Of a stretch of 64,000 nt of DNA, positions 44,260 through 52,460 are shown piece by piece. Made by a program: the position numbers and the translations under genes. Under the pieces are notes generated by a model. The model ran no database searches, was not told the origin of the DNA, and saw only the letters and a program-made list of their open reading frames with translations. Where the stretch lies: positions 5,580,001 to 5,644,000 of the forward strand of contig NZ_CP015992.1 in NCBI RefSeq assembly GCF_001708505.1, written 5' to 3'. This DNA is from Pseudomonas sp. TCU-HL1 (GTDB lineage Bacteria > Pseudomonadota > Gammaproteobacteria > Pseudomonadales > Pseudomonadaceae). Every line of letters begins with the position of its first letter. The first letter of the stretch is position 1.

Positions 44260-44667
44260 TTACTCGTCAGCGTTGTCGCTGTCTTCGCCTTCGGCGGAAG
44301 CATCAGTCTCAACGCGCTCACGGCGCTCACGGCGCTCGCTGCGGTTTTCCTCGGCCTTGAGCATCTCGGACTGGCCAGTGATGGCTTCGTCGCGACGGAT
44401 GACCAGGTTGCGGATGACAGCGTCGTTGTAGCGGAAGTTGTCTTCCAACTCGGCCAGGGCCTTGCCGCTGCACTCAACGTTCAGCATCACGTAGTGAGCC
44501 TTGTGAACGTTGTTGATGGCGTAGGCCAGCTGACGACGGCCCCAGTCTTCCAGGCGGTGAACCTTGCCACCGTCTTCTTCGATGAGCTTGGTGTAGCGCT
44601 CAACCATGCCGCCAACCTGCTCGCTCTGGTCCGGGTGAACCAGGAAGATGATTTCGTAATGACGCAT
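44260..44667 (-). CDS. rpsF: 30S ribosomal protein bS6
   Basis: 135 residues: MRHYEIIFLVHPDQSEQV start, the RRQLAYAINNVHKAHYVMLNVE core and a long acidic C-terminal tail (SAEGEDSDNADE), where other bacteria add glutamates post-translationally. It is the first gene of the operon. A sigma-70 promoter at 44785-44813 leaves a leader of about 110 bases with a GCCTG/CAGGC stem near the start codon, where S6:S18 feedback could act, though I cannot prove that motif. Confidence 0.98.
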   Translation of the reverse strand: MRHYEIIFLVHPDQSEQVGGMVERYTKLIEEDGGKVHRLEDWGRRQLAYAINNVHKAHYVMLNVECSGKALAELEDNFRYNDAVIRNLVIRRDEAITGQSEMLKAEENRSERRERRERVETDASAEGEDSDNADE

Positions 44668-44784
44668 AAATGCTCCTTACGGGTTGTAGCCTGCCAACAT
44701 CGTGGTCAGGCAAGGAGTGAATGTCTCGTTTGGGCTTGCCGGGTCGGGGACGTGCGCGAGCCTGCCCCCACGGCAAGGGGCGAC

Positions 44785-44813
44785 ATTCTAGAGAAGGGCG
44801 GAATGCCACGCAA
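44785..44813 (-). promoter_or_regulatory. Sigma-70 promoter of the rpsF operon
   Basis: Minus strand: TTGCGT (-35, 44813-44808), 17-base spacer, TAGAAT (-10, 44790-44785). A GC-rich discriminator follows. Both hexamers are good matches with ideal spacing. Confidence 0.6.
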
Positions 44814-44876
44814 GGTAAATTGGCGAAACTTTGAACAGCCCCAGGCAACTGGAACGCTGCCCGGGGCGAGCCGGTA

Positions 44877-45623
44877 TCAGGGGCGGCTACGGCGCTGGCG
44901 CACCGCTTCGAACAGGCAGACGCCGGTGGCCACGGAGACGTTCAGGCTACTGACGCTGCCACCCATGGGCAGCTTGACCAGGTAATCGCAGTGCTCGCGG
45001 GTCAGGCGGCGCATGCCTTTGCCTTCCGCGCCCATGACCAGCACGGTCGGCCCGGTCATGTCCTGATCGTAGACTTCCTGTTCCGCTTCGCCGGCCGTGC
45101 CGACAACCCAAAGGCCCTTTTTCTGCAGTTTCTCCAGGGTGCGCGACAGGTTGGTCACCGCCACCAGCGGCATGACCTCCGCCGCACCGCAAGCCACTTT
45201 GCGCACTGTGGCGTTGAGGGTGGCGGACTTGTCCTTGGGCACGATCACCGCCAGCACACCAGCGGCGTCGGCGGTACGCAGGCAGGCACCGAGGTTGTGC
45301 GGGTCGGTGACGCCATCCAGGGCCAGCAACAAGGGCGCGCCCGGGGTGCGTTCGAGCAACTCGTCGAGCATGTTCTCGCCCCAGACCTGACTGGGACTGA
45401 CCTCGGCAACCACCCCCTGATGCACGCCCTCGGCCCATTCGTCCAGTTCGTGGCGATCCTTTTGACCGACCGGGACGCGGTGCTGCCCGGCCAGGTCGAC
45501 GAGGACCTGGACGCGTGGATCATGCCGGCTTTCCGCCAGCCACAGCTGCTTGACGCGTTTGGGATGATGTCGCAGCAGCGCTTCCACGGCATGCACGCCG
45601 TAGACCTTTTCCAACTGACTCAT
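44877..45623 (-). CDS. rlmB: 23S rRNA (guanosine-2'-O)-methyltransferase RlmB
   Basis: A 248-residue SPOUT (SpoU) methyltransferase that modifies G2251 of 23S rRNA in the P-loop. The N-terminal L30e-like substrate domain (residues about 5-80) is followed by the knotted domain with motif LALDGVTDPHNLGACLRTADA, then VLVMGAEGKGMRRLTRE and the knot LPMGGSVSSLNVSVATGV. The start overlaps the rnr stop codon by four bases. Confidence 0.97.
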   Translation of the reverse strand: MSQLEKVYGVHAVEALLRHHPKRVKQLWLAESRHDPRVQVLVDLAGQHRVPVGQKDRHELDEWAEGVHQGVVAEVSPSQVWGENMLDELLERTPGAPLLLALDGVTDPHNLGACLRTADAAGVLAVIVPKDKSATLNATVRKVACGAAEVMPLVAVTNLSRTLEKLQKKGLWVVGTAGEAEQEVYDQDMTGPTVLVMGAEGKGMRRLTREHCDYLVKLPMGGSVSSLNVSVATGVCLFEAVRQRRSRP

Positions 45624-48370
45624 TTGTTGACCTTGCTACTGGGCGCCTTGGGCTTGGGCGGCCCCTTGCGATGCTTAGTGGGTTTGCTGGCGGCCTTGGC
45701 TTTAGCCACCTTGGCCTTCTTCTTGGGCGGCTTGGCCGCAGCCTTCGCGTCGTCCTTGCCGGGCTTGTCCAGCGTTTTCTGTGCCGGACGCGTACCCTTG
45801 CTCGCCTTGGCGCCCTGACGGGCCTCGCTGAGCAGGGCCTGCTTCATGGCCCGGCTTTTGTTCACATCGGTGTTGCCAAGCAGCTCCTCGGCCTGGGCAA
45901 GCATCTCCGGCGGGACGGCAGGCAGCGCCTGGACCTTGCCGGCGCGCTGCCGACGTGGTGCCACAGCGGCTTGCGGCTCATGCCAAGGCTTCTCCTGGAC
46001 CGGTGCACGTGCAGCTGCCTTGGCGCCGCGGCCGCGACCCTTGCCCACACGGGGCTCGGCCACCGCCTTGCCTTTGGCCTTGGCTGGCGATGGTTTCTCC
46101 GCACCACGCTTCTTGCGCCCGACAGGAGCGGTGAGAACGTTGTCGGAAAGCTCGAAGTCGATCTTGCGCTCGTCCAGATCGACCCGCGCCACCACGACTT
46201 CCACCGTATCGCCCAGGCGGAAGCTGCGTCCGCTGCGCTCACCGGCGAGACGGTGATGGATGGGATCGAAGTGGTAGTAGTCGCCCGGCAGCGCAGTCAC
46301 GTGCACCAGGCCTTCTACATAGATGTCGATCAGCTCGACGAAGATGCCAAAGCCGGTTACCGCCGAGATGACGCCAGGGAAGGTCTCGCCCACGCGGTCG
46401 CGCATGTACTCGCACTTCAACCAGTTGGTGACATCGCGGGTGGCCTCGTCGGCACGGCGCTCGGTCATCGAGCATTGCTCGCCAAGTTGCGCTAGGTGGG
46501 CTTCGTCGTAAGGGTAGATGCGCGCCTTGACCATGCTCGTCGCGCCAACGCGACGCACGTGGATGCTCTCGCGCTTGGAGCGGATCAGGCTGCGGATGGC
46601 ACGGTGCACCAGCAGGTCCGGATAACGCCGGATGGGCGAAGTGAAGTGGGTGTAGGCGTCGTAGTTGAGGCCGAAGTGCCCTTCGTTGTCCGGGCTGTAT
46701 ACCGCCTGACTGAGAGAACGCAGCATCACCGTCTGGATCAGGTGGTAGTCCGGGCGCTCGCGGATTTTCTCCAGCAACGCCTGGTAGTCGCTGGGCGTCG
46801 GCTCGTCCTTGCCGCGATTGAGGGACAGGCCCAGTTCGGCGAGGAACTGACGCAGCTTGTCCAGACGCTCACTCGGCGGGCCTTCGTGGACGCGGTAGAG
46901 CGCAGGGATCTCGTGCTGCATGAAAAAGCGCGCTGTAGCCACGTTGGCGCAGAGCATGCATTCCTCGATCAGCTTGTGGGCGTCATTGCGCTGGGTCGGC
47001 AGGATCTCGGATATCTTGCGATCGGCGCTGAAGACGATGCGCGTCTCCTGGGTTTCGAAGTCGATGGCGCCACGTACCTGACGTTGCGCCAGCAGCACCT
47101 TATAGAGTTTGTAGAGCTGCTGCAGGGGGTTGACCAAGTTCGGCAGCTGCTCGGCGAACAGCTGGGCTTCGGTGGACTCGGGGGTTTCCAGGAACTGGCT
47201 GACCTTGGTGTAGGTGAGTCGTGCGTGGGAATGGATGACCGCTTCGTAGAACTCGTAGCTGGTGAGCTTGCCGGCACGAGAGATGGTCATGTCACAGACC
47301 ATGGCCAGGCGGTCCACCAGTGGATTGAGCGAGCAGAGGCCATTGGACAGCGCCTCCGGCAGCATCGGGATTACCTTCTCCGGGAAATACACCGAGTTGC
47401 CGCGATTGGCCGCCTCTTCATCCAGCGCCGAGCCCACCTTTACATAGTGGGAAACGTCGGCGATGGCGACGATCAGGCGCCAGCCGCCCCCCTTGCGGGC
47501 TTCGGCATACACGGCGTCGTCGAAGTCGCGAGCATCCTCGCCGTCGATGGTGACCAGAGGCAGATCACGCAGGTCGACACGCTTTTCCTTGTCCCTCTCG
47601 GCCACCTCGGGCTTGAGCTTGGTCGCCTCCTTGACCACCGCGGAGGGCCACTCATGGGGAATGTCGTAGCTGCGCAGGGCGACTTCAATCTCCATGCCCG
47701 GCGCCATGTAGTCGCCTAGCACTTCCACCACTTCGCCCTGGGCCAGGCGGAAGTTGCTAGGCCACTGCTCGATCTTCACCTGGACAAACTGGCCGTGCTT
47801 GGCCGCGCCCTGCTTGCCGTGGGGCACCAGGACTTCCTGCTGGATCTTCGGATTGTCGGCGACCACCCGGGCAATGCCGCTTTCTTCATAAAAGCGGCCG
47901 ACCAGCGTTTCGTGGGCGCGCGCGATCACTTCCACCAGGGCACCTTCGCGACGACCACGGCGGTCGACACCGGAAACCCGCGCCAAGGCGCGGTCACCAT
48001 CGAACACTAGGCGCATCTGCGCGGGGCTGAGGAAGAGGTCTTCGGAAGCGTCATCAGGAATGAGGAAGCCGAAACCGTCGCGGTGACCACTGATGCGGCC
48101 GCAGATCAGGTCAAGCTTGTCCACCGGCGCGTAAGTGCCGCGGCGCGTATAGATAAGCTGGCCATCGCGCTCCATGGCGCGAAGTCGACGACGCAAGGCT
48201 TCCAGTTGCTCGTCGGTGGTCAGGCCGAACTCTTCTACCAGCTGCTCTCGGCTGGCCGGAGCACCGCGCTCATCGAGGCGCTGCAGGATCAACTCGCGGC
48301 TGGGGATAGGGTTCTCGTATTTTTCCGCTTCACGAGCGGCCTCGGGATCGAGGTTCTGCCAATCGGCCAT
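45620..48370 (-). CDS. rnr: Ribonuclease R
   Basis: A 916-residue 3'-5' exoribonuclease able to degrade structured RNA: N-terminal HTH-like and two cold-shock domains (to about residue 250), the RNB catalytic domain with the acidic cluster IDGEDARDFDDAVYAE near residue 277, then an S1 domain (about 655-740). The C-terminal 170 residues form an unusually long Lys/Ala/Pro-rich basic tail (for example AKPPKKKAKVAKAKAASKPTKHRK), longer than in E. coli RNase R (813 residues). That tail helps duplex unwinding and ribosome binding in relatives. Confidence 0.96.
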   Translation of the reverse strand: MADWQNLDPEAAREAEKYENPIPSRELILQRLDERGAPASREQLVEEFGLTTDEQLEALRRRLRAMERDGQLIYTRRGTYAPVDKLDLICGRISGHRDGFGFLIPDDASEDLFLSPAQMRLVFDGDRALARVSGVDRRGRREGALVEVIARAHETLVGRFYEESGIARVVADNPKIQQEVLVPHGKQGAAKHGQFVQVKIEQWPSNFRLAQGEVVEVLGDYMAPGMEIEVALRSYDIPHEWPSAVVKEATKLKPEVAERDKEKRVDLRDLPLVTIDGEDARDFDDAVYAEARKGGGWRLIVAIADVSHYVKVGSALDEEAANRGNSVYFPEKVIPMLPEALSNGLCSLNPLVDRLAMVCDMTISRAGKLTSYEFYEAVIHSHARLTYTKVSQFLETPESTEAQLFAEQLPNLVNPLQQLYKLYKVLLAQRQVRGAIDFETQETRIVFSADRKISEILPTQRNDAHKLIEECMLCANVATARFFMQHEIPALYRVHEGPPSERLDKLRQFLAELGLSLNRGKDEPTPSDYQALLEKIRERPDYHLIQTVMLRSLSQAVYSPDNEGHFGLNYDAYTHFTSPIRRYPDLLVHRAIRSLIRSKRESIHVRRVGATSMVKARIYPYDEAHLAQLGEQCSMTERRADEATRDVTNWLKCEYMRDRVGETFPGVISAVTGFGIFVELIDIYVEGLVHVTALPGDYYHFDPIHHRLAGERSGRSFRLGDTVEVVVARVDLDERKIDFELSDNVLTAPVGRKKRGAEKPSPAKAKGKAVAEPRVGKGRGRGAKAAARAPVQEKPWHEPQAAVAPRRQRAGKVQALPAVPPEMLAQAEELLGNTDVNKSRAMKQALLSEARQGAKASKGTRPAQKTLDKPGKDDAKAAAKPPKKKAKVAKAKAASKPTKHRKGPPKPKAPSSKVNK

Positions 48371-48484
48371 TAGAGGGTGATCACCTTTTTATCCGTAGAG
48401 GGATTTGTCATGTGTCTTATTGAAGCGCGAATTCCGATTGTCGGTCAGCTTAGTCCGAAGAATAATTTTTTTCGCGCTCAGGGG

Positions 48485-48513
48485 TTTACAACACAAAAGT
48501 CGGCTCGTATAGT
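48485..48513 (+). promoter_or_regulatory. Sigma-70 promoter of the tRNA-Leu genes
   Basis: TTTACA, a 17-base spacer and TATAGT, followed by a GC-rich discriminator (TCGCGCCC) typical of stringently controlled stable-RNA promoters. Transcription would begin near 48520, about 55 bases before the first tRNA. Confidence 0.72.
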
Positions 48514-48575
48514 TCGCGCCCACAGCGTCGCTGAGACGTTGTGAAGGAAGCGGATGAGCAATCATCGCATCCAGT

Positions 48576-48662
48576 GCCCAGGTGGCGGAATTGGTAGACG
48601 CACTAGGTTCAGGTCCTAGCGGTGGCAACACCGTGGAAGTTCGAGTCTTCTCCTGGGCACCA
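48576..48662 (+). tRNA. tRNA-Leu(CAG), copy 1
   Basis: An 87-nt class II tRNA with encoded CCA. The acceptor stem GCCCAGG pairs with CCTGGGC; anticodon CAG lies at 48610-48612 in loop TTCAGGT; the long variable arm follows (GGTGGCAACACC), then the T arm with GTTCGAGTC. It is identical to copy 2. Confidence 0.98.
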
Positions 48663-48669
48663 TTTTTCA

Positions 48670-48700
48670 AAACCGAGCCGCAAAGCTCGGTTTCGTTTTT
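48670..48700 (+). terminator. Terminator after tRNA-Leu copy 1
   Basis: AAACCGAGC-cgcaaa-GCTCGGTTT followed by CGTTTTT. It ends the first tRNA transcript or acts as a processing hairpin. Confidence 0.85.
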
Positions 48701-48770
48701 AACGGATCGTACGGTTCCGTATCGTTTAACGATGAACACCGTATAAGTCGATGAGCAATCATCGCAATGT

Positions 48771-48857
48771 GCCCAGGTGGCGGAATTGGTAGACGCACTA
48801 GGTTCAGGTCCTAGCGGTGGCAACACCGTGGAAGTTCGAGTCTTCTCCTGGGCACCA
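48771..48857 (+). tRNA. tRNA-Leu(CAG), copy 2
   Basis: An exact duplicate of copy 1 (87 nt, anticodon CAG, CCA encoded). The duplication includes upstream bases GATGAGCAATCATCGCA before both copies. No separate good promoter is seen (TATAAG at 48752 lacks a -35 match), so copy 2 may depend on read-through. Confidence 0.98.
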
Positions 48858-48866
48858 CTCTTAAAC

Positions 48867-48889
48867 AAAGCCGAGCTCTGCTCGGCTTT
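48867..48889. terminator. Terminator after tRNA-Leu copy 2
   Basis: AAAGCCGAGC-tct-GCTCGGCTTT, a 10-bp stem ten bases past the second tRNA. It is symmetrical, so it may also stop the leftward chemoreceptor transcript. A run of ten C follows at 48954-48963. Confidence 0.82.
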
Positions 48890-48972
48890 GTGCTGTCTGA
48901 CATTCAGAAAAGCCACGACAACCGCTGGACCAGGGGGCCGAGCCAACGCCCTGCCCCCCCCCCTGAGAACCA

Positions 48973-50907
48973 CTACGCCCTGAATTGCCCCAGACTGGCC
49001 TTGAGCTGATCTGCCAGGCCAGCCAGCACACGCCCGCTGCTGGCGGTTGCCGCCACCGCCTCAGCCGCCAGGCTGGCTTCGGCATGGATCACATCCACCC
49101 GACCGCGCACACCATCGGCGCCCGCCGCCTGGTGCTCCGCAGCACGAGCCGCAGCCTGCACTGCGCCATGCACCTGCTCCACGGCCTGCTGCACGCTTTG
49201 CTGCAGGCGCTCGCTATCACGCAATGCATCGAGGCCTTCAACCGCACGCTCGCGAGCCTGGGAAATCGCCAACACTGCCTCACGCGCCCCAGTCTGCAGC
49301 GCAGCAATATGAGACTGAATATCGCCAGTGGACTGCTGGGTCTTGCTGGCCAGCGCCCGCACCTCATCAGCAACCACAGCAAAACCTCGCCCACTCTCTC
49401 CTGCCCTCGCCGCTTCGATCGCAGCGTTCAGCGCCAGCAGGTTGGTCTGCTCGGCAATGCCATGAATCACTGACAGCACCATCTCGATCTGCTCGCTCTG
49501 CCGCGCCAGTCGCTCGATCACCTCAGAACCATTCTGCACCCGCGCCTCCAGGTTCTCGATCAGGCCACCCACCTTGCGCGCAATGGCGGCATTGTCCTGG
49601 GCTGCCTGGCGGATCTCGCCCACCTGACGCAAGGTATCCTGCATCGCATGGCTTTCGGCCTGGGCCTCGGCCGCCATTCCCGCCAGCGCACTCAGACTAC
49701 CTTCCACCTCGCTGCGCTGACGATGCGCGGCCGCCTCGGCAGACTGGCTACGCTCGGACAACGCCTTGATTTCCACACCCGTGCGCTGCGCCACATCGCC
49801 CGCCTCACGAACGATCGGCTGCAGTTTGTCGACGAAGCGATTCACCGCGGCGGCCATCTCACCCACTTCGTCACGGCTATCCAGCTTCACCCGGCGAGTC
49901 AGGTCGCCATCACCGGCAGCCAGGTCGTTCAAGGCGTCGATCAACAGTCGCAAACGGACTACCACTCGACGGCCCAATACCACGGCCAACACCAGCAGTA
50001 CGCCCAGACCGACCAGAGCCAGGCCAAGACCGATACGCCAGCGCAACTTGCCCGCCGCCGACTCCACAGCCTGCCGGGTGCCGGCACTCATGTTCGCAGC
50101 TGCCTCGCGGGCCGATTGCAGGCGCGCCGTCAGTGCCGCACTGCTTTCGGTCGCAGCCCCCGCCAAGCTCTCGCCGACCAGTTCGCCACTACTGGCAATC
50201 AGGGTAGAGAAGCGCTGATCCAGCGCTTTCAACTGCAGCTCCACCGCCGCAGTAGAGACGCCCATGCGCACCTTGCCGATCTCCACGCCATTGGGGCTGA
50301 TGGCGGCATCGACCAGGTACACGGAAGGATCGCTGGCAGCGGCGCTCAGGACCTTGTCGAGCGCCCGCTCACCTTGCCCCTTGGCCAGCAGCGCCTTGAT
50401 CTGTGGATTCTCGCGATTGAGGTAGCGGGTCAGGTGCTGGCCACTGGCATCGTCGTAAACGACGAAGAGCACATTGGGATTGCGCTGTGCACGACGGGCG
50501 AACTCGGAGAGCGTTGGTACGTCGTTGTCCCACATGGCGCGCGGCGCTACAGCCGCCAGCAACTGAGCAAGATCATTGGCCGATTCCTTGAGGTTCTGCT
50601 CCAGGGTCTGGCGCAGTTGACCCTGCTCCTGCTGCAGTCGCTCACTGAGGGCTACCCCCAAACGCTCGCGGGTCTTGGTGGAAAGGGCGCCGAGGCTACC
50701 GGACACTTCCTGCCCGGCCTGCTCCAGATCCCCCGACAGGCGCTGCGTGTCACTCCCCAGACGCACCGCCAGATCATCCACCAGCGAGTTCACGGTGCCC
50801 CGCGTCAGGGCAACGGCGACCACGACCTGCACCAGCAGGGCCAAGCCCAGGGCGATGAAGACCGGACGCAACAAACGGCTTTGCAACAAAGACAGGATGG
50901 CTGACAC
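48973..50907 (-). CDS. Methyl-accepting chemotaxis protein
   Basis: A 644-residue chemoreceptor: transmembrane helix 1 at about 13-33, a periplasmic sensor of about 255 residues (with VLFVVYDDASGQHLTRYLN and VYLVDAAISPNGVEIGKVRMGVS, reminiscent of a single-cache-type fold), a second helix at about 292-312, a HAMP domain (ALNDLAAGDGDLTRRVKLDSRDEVGEM) and the signalling coiled coil with hairpin tip GIAEQTNLLALNAAIEAARAGE. The ligand is not predictable. It starts at GTG with AAAGGAG upstream and has a sigma-54-like promoter. Confidence 0.94.
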   Translation of the reverse strand: MSAILSLLQSRLLRPVFIALGLALLVQVVVAVALTRGTVNSLVDDLAVRLGSDTQRLSGDLEQAGQEVSGSLGALSTKTRERLGVALSERLQQEQGQLRQTLEQNLKESANDLAQLLAAVAPRAMWDNDVPTLSEFARRAQRNPNVLFVVYDDASGQHLTRYLNRENPQIKALLAKGQGERALDKVLSAAASDPSVYLVDAAISPNGVEIGKVRMGVSTAAVELQLKALDQRFSTLIASSGELVGESLAGAATESSAALTARLQSAREAAANMSAGTRQAVESAAGKLRWRIGLGLALVGLGVLLVLAVVLGRRVVVRLRLLIDALNDLAAGDGDLTRRVKLDSRDEVGEMAAAVNRFVDKLQPIVREAGDVAQRTGVEIKALSERSQSAEAAAHRQRSEVEGSLSALAGMAAEAQAESHAMQDTLRQVGEIRQAAQDNAAIARKVGGLIENLEARVQNGSEVIERLARQSEQIEMVLSVIHGIAEQTNLLALNAAIEAARAGESGRGFAVVADEVRALASKTQQSTGDIQSHIAALQTGAREAVLAISQARERAVEGLDALRDSERLQQSVQQAVEQVHGAVQAAARAAEHQAAGADGVRGRVDVIHAEASLAAEAVAATASSGRVLAGLADQLKASLGQFRA

Positions 50908-50970
50908 GACTTGTGGCTCCTTTACGACCGTTACCTCTGTAACGGCGGCAACTCGGATTTATAAAGTGCC

Positions 50971-50987
50971 AGCAAGGTACGTGCCGA
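50971..50987 (-). promoter_or_regulatory. Sigma-54-like promoter of the chemoreceptor gene
   Basis: Minus strand TCGGCACG-TACC-TTGCT: one departure from consensus (C for T before GG) with correct spacing. Start predicted near 50961. RpoN control of chemotaxis genes is common in Pseudomonas. Confidence 0.45.
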
Positions 50988-51021
50988 TCAGCAGCACGAC
51001 AAAAGTGGCCGCCAAAACGAC

Positions 51022-51046
51022 AAAGGGCCGCACTAGGCGGCCCTTT
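51022..51046. terminator. Terminator of purA
   Basis: AAAGGGCCGC-actag-GCGGCCCTTT, a 10-bp stem with A/T flanks, 15 bases past the purA stop codon. Confidence 0.82.
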
Positions 51047-51060
51047 GGGGATTCAACGAA

Positions 51061-52356
51061 TCAGGCGTACGGGTGACGCAGGACGATTGTCTCGTTACGG
51101 TCAGGCCCGGTGGAGATGATATCGATGGGCGCACCCACCAGTTCTTCGACGCGCTTGATGTAAGCGCGGGCGTTGGCGGGCAGTTCTTCCAGGCTCTTGG
51201 CGCCGACGGTGGATTCGCTCCAGCCCGGCATTTCCTCGTAGACCGGCTGCAGACCGATGTAGCTGTCGGCGTCGGTCGGCGCATCCACCAGAACCTCACC
51301 GTTCTGGTCCTTGTAGCCAGTACAGATACGGATGGTTTCCAGACCGTCGAGCACGTCCAGCTTGGTCAGGCACAGGCCCGAGATACTGTTGATCTCGATG
51401 GCGCGACGCAGGATCACGGCATCGAACCAGCCACAGCGACGGGCACGGCCGGTGGTCGAACCGAACTCGTGGCCACGCTTGGCCAGGAAAGCGCCGGTCT
51501 CATCGAACAGCTCGGTCGGGAATGGGCCGGAACCCACGCGAGTGGTGTAAGCCTTGGTGATGCCAAGGATGTAATCCAGGTACAGCGGGCCAAAGCCGGA
51601 GCCGGTGGCGGTACCGCCAGCAGTGGTGTTGGAGCTGGTGACATACGGATAGGTACCGTGGTCGATGTCCAGCAGCGAGCCTTGCGCGCCTTCGAACATG
51701 ATGTAGGCGCCCTGCTTGCGCAGCTGGTGCAGACGAGCGGCGACATCGATCATCATCGGCTTGAGCAGCTCGGCGTAGGCCAGAGCCTCATCCAGGGTCT
51801 TCTGGAAGTCGACTGCCGGCTCCTTGTAATAGTTCTGCAGGACGAAGTTGTGGTAGTCCAGCAGCTCACCCAGCTTGGCGGCGAAACGCTCGCGGTGGAA
51901 CAGGTCGCCGATGCGCAGACCACGGCGTGCCACCTTGTCTTCGTAGGCCGGGCCGATTCCGCGGCCGGTAGTGCCGATCTTGGCATCGCCACGAGCCTTT
52001 TCACGGGCCTGATCCAGCGCCACGTGGTACGGCAGGATCAGGGTGCAAGCCGGACTGATGCGCAGGCGCTCACGCACTGGCACGCCCTTCTCTTCCAGCT
52101 TGGTGATTTCGCGCATCAGGGCATCGGGAGCAACGACGACACCATTGCCGATCAGACACTCGACGTTCTCGCGCAGGATGCCGGACGGAATCAGGTGCAG
52201 CACAGTCTTCTCGCCGTCGATCACAAGGGTGTGACCGGCGTTGTGGCCGCCCTGGTAACGCACAACAGCGGCAGCCTGGTCGGTCAGCAGATCGACGATC
52301 TTGCCCTTACCCTCATCGCCCCATTGGGTGCCCAGGACTACGACATTCTTACCCAT
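51061..52356 (-). CDS. purA: Adenylosuccinate synthetase
   Basis: A 431-residue enzyme making adenylosuccinate from IMP, aspartate and GTP, the first committed step to AMP. GTQWGDEGKGKIVD at 9-22 carries the catalytic Asp and P-loop; the IMP-site GTTGRGIGPAYEDK is near residue 128 and the guanine specificity TKLDVLDG near residue 332. It lies downstream of hisZ, as in other pseudomonads. Confidence 0.98.
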   Translation of the reverse strand: MGKNVVVLGTQWGDEGKGKIVDLLTDQAAAVVRYQGGHNAGHTLVIDGEKTVLHLIPSGILRENVECLIGNGVVVAPDALMREITKLEEKGVPVRERLRISPACTLILPYHVALDQAREKARGDAKIGTTGRGIGPAYEDKVARRGLRIGDLFHRERFAAKLGELLDYHNFVLQNYYKEPAVDFQKTLDEALAYAELLKPMMIDVAARLHQLRKQGAYIMFEGAQGSLLDIDHGTYPYVTSSNTTAGGTATGSGFGPLYLDYILGITKAYTTRVGSGPFPTELFDETGAFLAKRGHEFGSTTGRARRCGWFDAVILRRAIEINSISGLCLTKLDVLDGLETIRICTGYKDQNGEVLVDAPTDADSYIGLQPVYEEMPGWSESTVGAKSLEELPANARAYIKRVEELVGAPIDIISTGPDRNETIVLRHPYA

Positions 52357-52460
52357 AACACTTGTCCTCTTCGCAGAAGCTCAATGCCGGCAGCCGCCGG
52401 CGGAAAGCACGGAAACTCGTTAGCGGCCGACCCATCAGCGCCGGCCATGAAGCCACTTCT

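Noticed and set aside
48389..48973. Open frame of 194 codons on the minus strand with an internal protein repeat
   Set aside because: The repeat is simply translation of the two identical tRNA-Leu genes in antisense.
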